Below are positions 23,601 through 50,526 of a stretch of DNA of 64,000 nucleotides, in pieces. The stretch is taken from contig RQOL01000699.1 of NCBI GenBank assembly GCA_013076295.1, positions 5,022,001-5,086,000 of the forward strand. Reading direction: 5' to 3'. Source of the stretch: Sanderia malayensis (taxonomy: Eukaryota > Cnidaria > Scyphozoa > Semaeostomeae > Pelagiidae). A model generated the notes under the pieces. The model did not search any database. It worked only from the letters and a program-made list of their open reading frames with translations, and was not told where the DNA came from. Position 1 is the first letter of the stretch, and each line of letters opens with the position of its first letter. A program made the position numbers and the translations under genes.

Positions 23601-25027
23601 TTAAGGCACTCTCTCATGTTGATGATGATCAATCTCGTGAGTTAGCTAATGCTTTTTTTTCAATAGCTGTATTTGGACGTTTTTTTGGAAATTACATTTC
23701 GTTTTTCATTCATTTTTGAAGCACATACCAGAGAAGCAGAAGCACTGGACTCAAGAAGTGATGACATAGTCAGCGGTGAAGCAGTAGTAGAAGCGGTGGA
23801 ATTGAGATCGAGTGAAGTTGTGAGCCAGGATAACGATGTCCCTGAAGCTCAGCAAGTAAGGAATGGTGTCTATTTGTGATAGAGCTATTACGCATTCACA
23901 ACTGAATTTAATCGAATTAAAAAGACCAAATAAGATTGTTGATAAGATTGTTGATGTTAATAATTTCTATTTTGGCTGTTGAAGGTTGAAGATGTCGATT
24001 GTGTTGAGCTTAACTCAACTTGTGGAGCTGGAGAAAATTGCTGCTGGCTATACAAAGATCGCTTGGAGACCAGTAATCATGCTCGTTGCAGCGATTGCAA
24101 CAACTGGTTTCATTGTTTGTGCACTGGTGCAACTGGTACAGCGAACTTTCCCAATGGCTGGAAATGTGGTTGTTCTATCACTCGGGAAAACTTAAGCAGG
24201 TAGCTAACTTACATGTATGTTAGGAGATATACAGGTTAAAGTGACACAAGTTGTTATTTGGTAAATTTTTCTTTTAATTTTTATGATGTTTTGTACCGAA
24301 GTCTAGATAATTTTCAATCACGCGATGCGTTCCATCAAATGATTCAAGAAAAAAACGTTGAGTTGCAAGTATGTACACGTTTTATTGGCTTGATAGCATT
24401 AAGAAGCTTGTTAAATATTTGCAAGATAGGAACGTTATTTTCTAGACTTGTATGAATGTTTCTTTTTATAGAATCATGTTAGGGGGGTTTTAACTGGCAA
24501 GATTTTTTCGAGAAAATTTGCTCAATACAAAGCCGGACATCATTGGACTTTTCATCGGAAAAATACTGGGTACTATTGGCTAATTGGCGAAGAAGTGGTA
24601 AATGTTACATATTATTACTTAAAGAAAATTGATGGGAAGTTAGTTATTTTTTTGTAACGTAACAGCAATAATAAATGTGAACATCGTGTTTTTTTACGTG
24701 TCTGACATGTGTTCTGCATTTTTTTAAAGGCAGATTCAATTGGTGAATATGTCATGCCGTATCATCAGTGCGTGCCACCAGATAAAAGAGTTAATTTAAC
24801 AGAAAGAGTTGGTTTTAACGAGTTTATTTTAAACATAGAGGTAGGTACGTTACCTGGTCTTACTATGAAATGAAGATAGTAAATAGTACAATAGTGAGTA
24901 GCTTAGAAACGCTGCAAGTATAATTTTTACATTCTGATTTCAAAACTTCTTTCAGGTTTTGGCATTTCTTCTTAGCAAAGAAGAAAGAATTTCAATTTTG
25001 AGAGCGAAACAGTTGCTTTCGGCATGA
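20686..25027 (+). CDS. Unrecognised protein with PHD-like zinc finger
   Basis: Twelve exons joined by GT/AG introns without frame loss give 451 residues: 20686-20709, 22206-22292, 22445-22535, 22681-22818, 23201-23302, 23448-23636, 23722-23855, 23985-24199, 24302-24368, 24472-24597, 24730-24840, 24956-25027. The start MEPQVNRKRVYRG is basic. A Trp-rich segment, NWSANAKPEWWPQDIRF, lies at residues 154-170. Residues 268-318 form a PHD-like finger with C290-x2-C293, W296-F-H298-C-x-C and W314-K-C-x-C. The C-terminal part has a Trp/His-rich stretch (HHWTFHRKNTGYYWLIGEE). I do not recognise the family. Chromatin or DNA binding is plausible but inferred. It faces the KDZ transposase gene tail to tail, so a transposon-derived origin is possible. 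The 24-base first exon is the least certain piece. Confidence 0.75.
20775..21176. mobile_element. TA-flanked MITE, copy 1
   Basis: Lies in intron 1 of the PHD-like gene. Ends are cacg-(T)10-ataagaaacc and ggtttcttat-(A)11-cgtg, with TA on each side (20773-20774, 21177-21178). The TA duplication suggests Tc1/mariner. A second copy follows at 21471. Confidence 0.85.
21471..21863. mobile_element. TA-flanked MITE, copy 2
   Basis: Direct repeat of the element at 20775, by eye about 90% identical or better, also TA-flanked (21469-21470, 21864-21865). The two lie about 295 bases apart in one intron. Confidence 0.85.
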
Positions 25028-26241
25028 TGTTATAATTTTGCCAGCCGAGAGATTTGATTTATGTCGAGTTTATTTATGTTGATGTGATGTAAGTTTAATG
25101 GCAAATTATGTTCTATTTAAAACTAAAGTTAAAGCAGCCGCCATTTATTTTTGGGCCGTACTCTATCTCTTGGAGATTTTCAAAGACACGTTAGTCCTTC
25201 TTGAACATATTGGCATCTGTTATCTTGAACAGTTGCAATCTCAATCAAATTTTGATTTAGCCTTATGTGCTAAGTTATCATCATATATAATGTCAAGTTC
25301 CTCTCAATTTGATTTTCAATAATACTTGAGATTTAGTTGTTGTAGATATTGCAATTTTTTGTTTTGTAACTCTAAGGGATAAGGGATATCGATACCATTA
25401 TGATCTATCACTTTTTCACACTTTCGTAACTCTGTTACCTGTTATTATTATAATTATAGCAAAGTGAATGAAGTTTGCAATTTTTTCAGAGCATTTCTGA
25501 ACATTCATTGGCCTTTAGTCCACTCTGTGACCCAACGAAAAATTGTTCTGAATCCGATGTTTCTGATGTGTCGATTGTTTCCTTCTATTGTATCGTCTTT
25601 TGTGCTATGTTTTGTGTTTTTTCAAAGAACATTTTGTGTATTATTGTGTATTTTTTGTGTGTAATGAGGCGCCACGATGCATGAAATTAGGGACTTTAGT
25701 TTGTTTATGAGCGTCGCTCGCAGAAAGAATCCTTTTTTATACAGCTACGGACACTAATGTAAATTCAGTAAGTCTCCATCATTTTCGGAATATTATAATC
25801 GTTTTACTAACCTTCGTTTTCATTAGTTCTGTTCTGTTCTGGTCTGTCTGTATTTTGATCTATGTTTGTTTTTTGGGCCTTACCTGTTTACGTACGTATC
25901 TTATTTAGCGAAGCATTATGAATAAAATAGTGATTTTAAATAAAGAAATCGTTCATTTTGGCTGCTACATTTCCTCTGGTTATGGGTGATGGTACCTTTT
26001 TGAAAGATAAATCTCAAAAAACAGTCACTGATACAAAAGTCCGTTAATGTTCATGAATTTTTACTGCACCGCAAAACGGACAGTTCTTAATAGTTCACTT
26101 TGCAAATAAATTCCCGAGGAATAATCGAAAATTACAGGGTACATGTCATGTTTATTAAAGGAAGTCTTTGATTAAAAATATTCTAATTCCTAACGAAGTC
26201 CAACGATATTTTTGAAACCCAAGAAAGTTGGACAATTTACA
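25028..26241. other. Spacer downstream of the PHD-like gene
   Basis: AT-rich. A possible exon after tttttcag at 25488 is open for about 60 codons but shows no family resemblance. No gene is assigned. Confidence 0.4.
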
Positions 26242-26669
26242 GGGTTATTTTAAAAGCTGGGGTACCCCAATTGGGGTACGCAATAGGGTACTTAATTAAA
26301 AGTGCAAACCAGACGTTTTAACTGTAAAAAATACACACCAATGGTATTTTGGCAAATACGAAATAGACGGAGAAAACATTTGGCGACCCCGGGGGCTAAT
26401 TTCGAGAGATTTTCTCGGAATTTGAGTTCGCGATTAGGTTTTCTAATTTCGGGATTGACTGTTTAAGTTGATCAAATTTCATGGATTTATTGCGATTGAC
26501 CGTCTAGTTATCGAACTTAGCAAAGGAGGCCAAAAATCATACTCTGTAATACATTATGGACATACATCATTGAAACTAAGTTTCGACTGTGGATTGGTCA
26601 AAAATTGGTAGCCCAAAACCTACCCCATTGGGTACCCCTATTGGGGTACCCTAGCCTTTAAAACAACTC
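26242..26669. mobile_element. MITE with 27-bp TIRs and 9-bp duplication
   Basis: The left end (26242-26268, gggttattttaaaagctggg then gtacccc) is the reverse complement of the right end (26643-26669) with about four mismatches. The 9-bp repeat caatttaca flanks it exactly at 26233-26241 and 26670-26678. A 9-bp duplication points to the Mutator/MULE group. No coding sequence is seen inside. Confidence 0.85.
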
Positions 26670-26678
26670 CAATTTACA

Positions 26679-28679
26679 TGCACAATATTTCAAGAACATA
26701 TTGTTGTACAAGCATGAAATACTTAATGCTGTGATTTTCCACAGCAGTTCAAGTCAACAATGTTGTTCTCGAGTTTTTTTGCGAAATTTGCAATGATTTG
26801 CTTATATGGCAAACCGAGCACACTATAGTCTTTGGCAAGTGTTAGTGTTGATTGACGACATTCGAAATTTCAAATGAGGGTTTACACACTAAATTGGAAA
26901 ATGTTTTATATAAAGTGAAAGCATGTAAAGCGTCTCGTCATATCAGAGATTGTCTGGCCAAAACCCCAATATACTCTGGTTTTGCTAGATAATCAAAAAG
27001 TGAAAGAATGAGATATTCTTCCTCTCGGGGATGTGGGTATAATAAAGTTATTGCTAGACAAATTTTTATGACAATAGACATTTATCCCGTTACAATAGAA
27101 AGAAAAGCTGTATTGTGACAATTTTTCAAATGAACCGTACATTTTTATTTTTCAAATGAACCGTACAGAAACTAACTCCTCTGCTCTGTCCTTTTGAATT
27201 CACATACGCATGAATGGTTCAATCGCTTTTGCTTTTTTGACTACATGTCTCCCCGACTATGGCTTTAGCGTAGAAAAAGCGCTTGCATTTAGGATAAAAA
27301 CTTATTGAATTAAACTGAAGCTTTTATACATTAAAGTTCGTTCACACTTGTTGAAAACAAAAATTTTTGAAAGTAGCTCCCACCTTTCCGCATGGAAGTA
27401 AAATAATAATCATATGTATTTATCTAAAGTACTTTGCATGTTAATTAGCGACAATACTAGCTCTTAATTTATGTATGAAAAATCATATGAAATAACACTA
27501 ACCTTTTCTTTTTCACAGGTGCCGAACACCGCCAATGTTTTTGATGTTTTTCACGAAGACGTTGCCTTCATTGTACGAAGATCCATTCTTTATGTTAATG
27601 AAATTCCCAAGTCAATAATGAAATTTCTCATGGCATGAAGGAATGCAGTTGAAGATGAAATTTCGTTGAAAGTGATGAAACTAGGGTGAGTTCTATTTTC
27701 GTATTCATGTTATTTACAGGTAATGCCGAAAATCAAAATGGTTTACATTAAGCGACAAAAATTTTATCATCTGAAAATTTTACTGGCAATAAAGTAAATA
27801 GGAACTCTGGGAAGGTATGTGACGGATGTTGCTCGACAAATCAATGCAATCAGTGAAACTTATTCAATTGGTCTAAAGACAACATTGCTGTTTGGAAATT
27901 ACAATAAGGGGTAGCAAGTCCAACGAAATAGAAATATGCGAAGACAATACCATGTCTTCGCATATTTTTATAAAGGGTCTCATAACATGTCTATTATTTC
28001 CATACTTTATGGCCTCAAAAAAGGATCAATTCAAGCGCCCACCCTGGTAAGAAAGGAAAATTATTGCTACAGATGGGTTAAATCAAGAAGCATTGATTAG
28101 GATACAGGGATTTAATTGAAAAAAACTGATGGCTCCTGTGTGATCTCCATTAAGTATATAAATTCTTCACAATTTCAATATATTACTGATATAAAAAATG
28201 CGTGGTCAAATCTTACACATAAGTTACTCTTCATAACATGCCAAACAATACTGAATTATTAAGTCCAATAAGGACTTGACAATAACAAGTCCAATAACGA
28301 CTTGACGCTTTACATCCCAAAGGCAAACTCGATTTTTCAATGCGTCGACGCCATTTGTGACAATGGATTTAATATATCATAATTACAATTTAACATACTC
28401 ACAATCAAACAATCAGAAGCTAAGTGCTAAAAAATGACAAAAATTAACAAAAATTGTGAATGAGTAAATCAAAACCGTCAACTCGGTCCAAAACTGAAAA
28501 ATCGCATTGCAGCCCAGATGGCTAAAAGTTCAAGCAAGTCCCGTTAGAAACAATACCATTCTGACATAACACAGTTCAATAAAATATTGCCCACTTAGGC
28601 AATGCTTACATCTGCTACAAAAAATATTGAAATGCTTTCACGATTGTACGAGAAATAAATTAAGAACTGAAAAATAAGT
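26679..28679. other. Spacer between the two tail-to-tail genes
   Basis: Mostly anonymous AT-rich DNA. A possible exon follows ttttcacag near 27519 (reads VPNTANVFDVFHEDVAFIV and runs to a stop at about 27640). A 13-bp hairpin, aatatgcgaagac/gtcttcgcatatt, lies at 27933-27966. Confidence 0.4.
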
Positions 28680-31600
28680 TCATTTCGATTTTTGATTACA
28701 ATAATATAACATAAGCTTTAAATGGTTAGAAAAATTAGTTGGGTTCATGTAACTCAGTTGGTTTTTCGCTCTTTTTAGCAACGCGTTTCTCTGTTCATTT
28801 ATCTGGCTATTGATTGCAGAGAATTGTGGATAAAGAGACAAATTATAACTATCGGCACAAGCTGCAAAAAATGGAAACAAGCCTATTACTAAACATGAAA
28901 TGAAATTTGACCAAATGGAAAAAATAAAAAGCAATATTGAAACCCGTATGATTTTTCCAATGAAATCTGTCCACATAAAATGATGTCTTTCTGAAAAAAC
29001 CAGGGTCACGATTCATGCAATAGTCGTGCAAGTTACACGCATTGTCATAAATGATGACCTTTGGCGCTGTAAAGAATAGTACCAAGATTAAAATTTCACA
29101 TATCAATAAATTTCAAATAAACTGTTACTTTTTCATATAACAGTTCAAGAACTGTTAATAAAAAAGTACAGCTTTCATAATCTAAGATTCAAACCGTCTG
29201 AGAAGCGAGTCCGCAAAATTGTAAAGGGGGTGTTGGGCGATTCCTGGGTTTCCATAACATCAAAGCCATAACAAATATCTGTTTGGAAAATGCGTAAAAA
29301 ATATCAAATTCAAAGGATTGGCAAGTAACAAAACTTTAATTAGTCAAGTCACAAATACGATACCATGCATGCAATGTAGGGTGAATATTCCCGGCATTAA
29401 CGATGGATGTCCACGGTAGTCCTTTCGGCAGTCTTTAGACACCTTCTTTGATGATGAAACATCCTTTGCATAAGCACCCCTCTCATTCAACACAGGCCAA
29501 TTTGGAAGAAACGAAAAATCCAATTGCGCCTCTTCAGTAACGTAAGGGAGACGATGAGGATCTTTTCCAATAATCCATCCAATTCTTGACTCCATTTCCA
29601 ATAGCAAGCCATTAACTTCATTCGCTACAGATTCCTTTGGGAGTGATATTAAAAAATCGTGCATAATGGGAGCCTTTCTTCGGACCAGCAATAGCTTCTC
29701 TGGGCAACATTGTAGCACAGCCCCTGCTCTTACTTCTTCCATCACAGAAAGAAACTGGTCATCAATAGGGTAGTATGAAAGAGCTGCAGAGACTGAAGAA
29801 ATGCATTTTAACAAGGTCAACAATGCTGGGGGAAAGTCCTCTACAGCTTGAAACACACGATCACACCACATAAAGAAATTATAAAGATGCAGCGATTCTG
29901 CCTGTAAAAGTTCCATTAATTTTCGTTTGGCGGCACTGTCTAGTACTTCCTTCGCAGAAAATTTAGTGACAAGTGATCTAAGCTCTTGGCTTCGTATCAT
30001 CACTCTAGACCTAAAACTAGTAAAGATTAAATGCAATAAATATTTTTGCCCACAAAATAAAAAAGAATAAGATTTTAGTATTATAAGGCTATATTCTCCT
30101 ACTAAGAATGCATGGGGAAGAGTAGAAAAAGATGGAAATGATACAAAATACTTATCTTCCTTTCAGTAAAGTTTCTGCTTGTCCACCCATGTTTGTCTTT
30201 TGTTGGAAAATTCTTTTAAAGCCAAGTGACGTTGCATCACACGACAAAACATCGGGATATTGGCCACAAACATCACATGTGAACCCATGCTTGTAGTCAA
30301 TTTCCAGAAGGTTTAAAAAGGCATACCAAGAAAATCTCCATTGCTGATAATTCAGGAATTTACTTGAATTAATCCCTGCAGCATGGAGATTAAGCTTCCA
30401 CTTTTCGTAATATCCCACCAAACTACAACTAAAGCACAACAGAATTAGAAACTTTTATTGAAGAGTTAATAACTTTATTTAATTTATTAAATTCATACCT
30501 ATTGCCAGTCAAAAAAAGATGAAGATAATCGCGAAGAACATCATGTCCAACTAAAAATCCTTTCATGTGAAGCATCCCATCTGCAGAGCCACAGTAATAT
30601 CTTACGAATCTGCACTCTTCACAAGCACGTACAAAAACTGCAATGAAAGCTTTCAAAATTAGTAACGAACAGCTATTCATATATTAACTGTATCCAGATC
30701 AGTGTAGCAAAAACATCAATACACCAAGCAGCTTTGCAACATAATTTAATTATCTTCACATCTCTATACCTGTTACATTTACTGAATCCGCCAATAAAAA
30801 AAGAGGCTTCAATCCATCTTCACCAACTACGCTTGTCATTGGACCTCCACAAACATTACATGGGTCACCTGGAGGCACAAGTGCCAGTGTTCCATCAGGT
30901 AAAAAACTAGAGCTAAGCTCTTTATATAAACGATATATTCTGCGCTGTTGTAGGGTAGTCTCCCATTTAAACAGCTCATATGACACAGGTCTCACAAACA
31001 CACTCCTTATGCTTGACTCTTGCAAGGCATTGTGCGTAGCAATCATATCGACAACAAAATCTGGCAGACTATCATTGTCGCTATCAATTGCCTCTTTCAG
31101 AGACAAAATGTGGTTGCAAGAGTGACATCCATATGTACATGTATGACAAACAAAGCCCCTCCTGTCTGTCCCAATGACTGCAAAATTACCATTAATTGGC
31201 TTTACTAAGATGAGGTTCTCTGAGGAAAACCGGATCTCTTTAAATTCTGTAAAAACCTGCAAAATCATAGTTATTTCATTTTGAGGAAGCTATTTATCTT
31301 GTGTAGCTAGTAATAAATGGCTAATTATAGTACTTGCAGTACTAAAGTAAAATAGTATATATCACCTTAGCATATTCATGATCATCTTCTACAATATCTA
31401 AACGGAAAAAGTGAAATGTTAGGTGTTGTCATAATATTACACTGATTAGAAATATCTCAACTCCAGAATAGACCAACTTACATGAGTTTATCTCAAATGG
31501 GTCAATATTGTTAACTTTGTCAATGGTTGGAATTAGTTCTGATGCCACTTTGAGGTGCAGGCAGTCAGGAAACTGACTTGTAATCAACTGTGTAAATGCT

Positions 31601-32559
31601 GGAAAATGTAAAATAATTTCAGAAGGCATTTTATGACATTGATACAGTGCACAAAACACTAAAAAAAACAAGGAGAACTTACCATCTGGTTCACCAACAT
31701 AGTGAAAAGATATGCTTTTCAAAAAGTCCTTCTTGCTCTCATCACATGAGCACGCTAAAACTATGACTTTTGAATCTGATACAGTGACTAAATGTCTATT
31801 TACAAAACAGTAGCTGTGTAGCTAAAAAATATTTAATAAGCAAAAGATTACAAATAGTAATCATATAAACTTCTCACACGAGAATACATGTCAAAAGATA
31901 TAAACATTGAAAGTGCATATATTTACCTTCAGCTCTGTCTGTTCTAGATTGAAATCTTGTATTAGAAATAAGGTAAATTTATTATTTATTGTGAAAAAAG
32001 CCTTTGCTTGCATTATTTGAAACAAATAAACATCTTTCACGTCCTGTGTAACCTGGATATAAAAATAATAATTAAGTCTTGCTCTATCTGGGCAGCACAA
32101 CCATTCACACAAATAGTGAAAATCTAGGCCATACTATTTTTTCAAGTTCTCCAGGGCATTCAACAACATTGCTATCCAAATACTCGAATTCTGTCTCTGA
32201 GTCATTATCTATAATAAAGATTACGATATTAGGATATGTTGCGAAATTAAGCTTGTCTTGTCATGATATGAAAAAGTTTTAAAACATAGAATCAAAACGA
32301 AATATATAAGACACAAACCATCAATATATAAATCAGCTTGTGGTACTTGAAATGATGTAGCTGCACCTTCGATATTTGAATCATTGATTGCAGTGGCTTT
32401 CTTTTGCTTTTTTTCATACCTTCTTGGGCGCTTTTTCTTCTTTGCGGAATATGATGATGCTGAAGATCTACTGACGGTTCCAAAAGTATATTTCGGAACA
32501 ACATCATCAGTGCCAAGCAAACTCACCTTACTCAATTTTGTATCCCGATTTTCCGCCAT
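28680..32559 (-). CDS. KDZ-superfamily transposase
   Basis: Twelve minus-strand exons add up in frame to 857 codons: 32559-32319, 32208-32135, 32052-31927, 31821-31683, 31598-31482, 31397-31366, 31256-30770, 30637-30499, 30422-30156, 30010-29364, 29066-28944, 28861-28680. The N terminus is basic (KKKKRPRRYEKKQKK). A CxC-type cysteine cluster FVCHTCTYGCHSCNH lies in exon 7. The likely catalytic aspartates are in LSCDATSLGF (exon 9) and VIIYDNACNLHDYC (exon 11), and INEQRN near the C terminus supplies the acidic third position. These blocks mark Kyakuja-Dileera-Zisupton transposases. Ten of the eleven introns are GT/AG. The intron after exon 9 starts AT (AG|ATAAGT), so this copy may be mis-spliced. 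Whether it is mobile or domesticated is unknown; terminal repeats were not found. Confidence 0.88.
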
Positions 32560-33386
32560 TTAATAAAAGTATTTACAATTACCAAAATATGTACAAAATT
32601 TGTGTAGATACACCTATACATAGACATATAAACATGAACAAAGAGCGAGAATATAATAAGGGCAATTAGGCCATTCAGCCTTCCTGCCTTGACAGCCTCG
32701 TTGTCAATTATTGATTCGCAACAAGACAAGTTGGTTGGTAAAGGTCTTCATCGTGGAACTTTTTATACCTGGAGGTCCAGCCAGTCCATCCAGTCCATCC
32801 ACAGTGCAAGCAAAGCAATGGTCCAGTGGCAATACACGTGCAATGTACACACGTGGTTTTTTCTCGATACCGAGGCTAGAACCCGAAACGAGGCACTTTT
32901 TGAAATTCTGAGAAGCAAAAAGTGGGTTGGTGTGGAGTGTGGAAAGCTTCCTGCCTGCCTGTGGTGTCGTGTCTTTATTTCTTGTCTGGTTTTATCAAAG
33001 GTAAGTTTGTTTGGTTGAATTTCTTATCAAATATCATTGGTAAAGTGTTATCGAAGGTAATTGTTATTGTTAAGAGCTGAAATGTGTTCTACACATGGCT
33101 GAACCTACTTACGTTTTCCTTTGTGTTGTGTGATCAATTAATCTACACACCACACCAGACCACACTGCGTGGTTTGAAATAAAACAGAGAGAGACCAGCT
33201 GAACCAAATCAAAGTTTTAACATTTTTGTCAACAACAGGTCACATACACCTACTCTTGCTTTCTTGCAGGTAGATGTAAAGTATCAGCTAGCTCAGATAG
33301 AGATTTATCTATCTAGTTTATAAAAGGTTTATTTCAAACAGTGTGTGGCGTCAATCTTCTTCCAAATAATCATCTTGCAAATTAAA
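32560..33386. other. Divergent promoter region, KDZ / ASL
   Basis: Likely holds ASL 5' UTR. A good donor, atcaaaggtaagt, lies at about 33000 and an acceptor, tttcttgcag, near 33270, which would fit a noncoding first exon. No other gene is seen. Confidence 0.4.
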
Positions 33387-48125
<14,739 letters not shown>

Positions 48126-50049
48126 AGGTTTGAATTTGCCAACTGTCATTATTTCGGTTGATCATTGCTTGCAATATTTATTCAGACGAGAATGAGGCAG
48201 TGATGTAAACAGCATTGAATGAAATAAATATGAATAAATTATGAAATGGTCGTGTGGATAACATGTTTTTATTTTGAGGGGTGTTTATCAGAGGGTCGCT
48301 TAAATAAAAGTGGCGGCGCTTATTTGAAGTATTAAGTTGCATTCATTGATAAGCTGGTCAATTTTTTCATCCAAAATTTTCATCATCCGAATTTGTTCTG
48401 TCTACAAAAATTACTACGAATACAGTAAACACCCGCATATAATAACCAGTGAATTGAGATCCTTCCAGGCTGAAATCCCTGCTCAAGACAATAGAGAGAC
48501 AATTGGCTATTATATTTGAACAATAGGCTGCTGGATGCAGAATTCACACGTTCTTATACGCGGGTGTTTACTGTAGACTACAAAGAAGAAATGCGATTAT
48601 TAATTGATAATTTATTTGACCTGGTAGCATATAACAGATAAGCACTACAAATGTACTGCTTTTTGCAATGGCAGTGTGCAATTGAATTGATACCAACTCA
48701 GGGAGAAAAGAAATGCAAACTGGCTAACAACAGAATACTTCGTGTGAGCACACGCAAAAGCAGTGTGTGCTACTCACTCCAGAAAGTGATCAAATGCAGA
48801 GTCTCTGATCATACGCACAGTTTCCTGACCATCATGCAAAGACATTTGGTTGTATAAAATCTAGCATGTATTTATAGATTGTGCTTATGCACGCTTTTAT
48901 TTTCTTGGTATACCTATAAAAAGCAAGTAGGAAAGTAGAGAAAAGGTGCAAGCAAAAAAGGAGAGATTTTGCGATTGGTTTAAGAAAGGTAACTCCTTAT
49001 CTAAATATTGTTAAATTGAATTGAAACAGATTGTGCTCTGAATATTGCATATCTAAATAAGTTGCTAATTGAGGATTGATTCGCAATTGATGTTTTCCAT
49101 TTTTAACTGCAGATAGAAAGCACAAAGACGCCTATGCTTTGAAATTTCATTATACCAAGAACCAGATGATTTTGGGATGTAGCTAGTACAGTGATGCAGG
49201 TGAGTGAAGGCTCATCTTCGGTAGCAGTAAAACCGTTGCAAATTCAAAATGTCTAATAGCGATATCAAGATATAAATTTCATATACACTTTGGCATCAGA
49301 AAGTTGAATCAAGACCATTTCAACAGGCATTCAACAGGCATTGAGTTTGAATTTGAATTTCCTCCCCCATATTAAATCACTTTTAGTCAACCAAAAAGCC
49401 AACTTATATTCGTCGCAAGCCTATGAACTAGTTGCCCGGTAAATGCTGCCTTGCCTGTAATGATAATCATCGAACAATCCCATCCCAGGTATTATAGTTT
49501 GTGATCATCACTGGCAATCATATCGTCCTGAGTTGTTTGGGTCCCAAATAAGCCCGCTTTTCAAATAAGTCCTCCTTTTGAACATGGAGCTTTATCAAAA
49601 TGAGCACGGGCCTGGAATTTAAAAACAAAACGCTGTATATTGTAAAGTGTTAGTTTTTCACTTCTTCTGTTACGTTTTAACAGCTGTTTCTTATTGTAAA
49701 AAAATGCTGTAATAACTCAAAAAGAACTTTCTTCGCCTCCCTGAGCAACCCTCAAGAAAAGGCAAATGGGCAGCCCCTTGCCCCCCCCCATTCTGGCATC
49801 AATGTATCTAATCCACTGATATCAGCACAAGTAACAGAACAGAGTCTTCATTTTCACGCAAGCATAAAATACTCAGTAAAAATGTTTTACGTTAGCTATA
49901 ATACATGAAATTAACTTTAGTTAATTAGGGACCGGTGTTGTTATACCGTGTGGTTGTGCTTTGACGCTGATCAACAACACAAGTTGCGTTGATGACTTGC
50001 CACAAGCAAACTATCTTAATCTGGCACCAATCGCAAAATACCAAGCAAG
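48126..50049. other. Spacer downstream of ASL
   Basis: ASL 3' region followed by anonymous DNA with short relics of the aataagcgcc-type repeats (48300-48330, 49545-49590). No gene is recognised. Confidence 0.5.
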
Positions 50050-50057
50050 GCGATGAT

Positions 50058-50440
50058 CAGAGTCCAGAAAAAGGTCAAACCTTCCTCTGGATGCCAATTC
50101 TGTAAATTGGACCTTCCTCATTTTATAGAAGTAAAATAGTGGGGTTTTTTAAACTCCATTGCAAAACTCAAGATTTTCTATTGCTATGAGAGTCAAATGT
50201 AATTGATAATTTTTTGAGGAAATTATATAATCCATATGTCTACATAGTTGAGTGACATATATAACACAAAGTTTGCTGTTTAGCTTTTTACAGAATGATA
50301 ATGATTTCATAAAGAATATTGAAATTTTTCCTCAAACCGAAATTTTTACAAAATTAGTAAACCTTCCTCAAAAATGACTATAAAAACCAAAACCTTCCTC
50401 CGGCTCAGTGCCGTGGAGCCGTGACTTTTTCTGGACTCTG
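50058..50440. mobile_element. hAT-like MITE
   Basis: Ends cagagtccagaaaaaggtca and tgactttttctggactctg are inverted. The 8-bp repeat gcgatgat flanks the element at 50050-50057 and 50441-50448. Internal phrases aaaccttcctc occur on both sides. No transposase fragment. Confidence 0.87.
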
Positions 50441-50526
50441 GCGATGATGCCAAGCCACAATGTTCCTAAAATATGTAGCCAAAAACCAGAGAAAAACAAA
50501 CGAAAATAAATCAGAAATCCGCTTAA

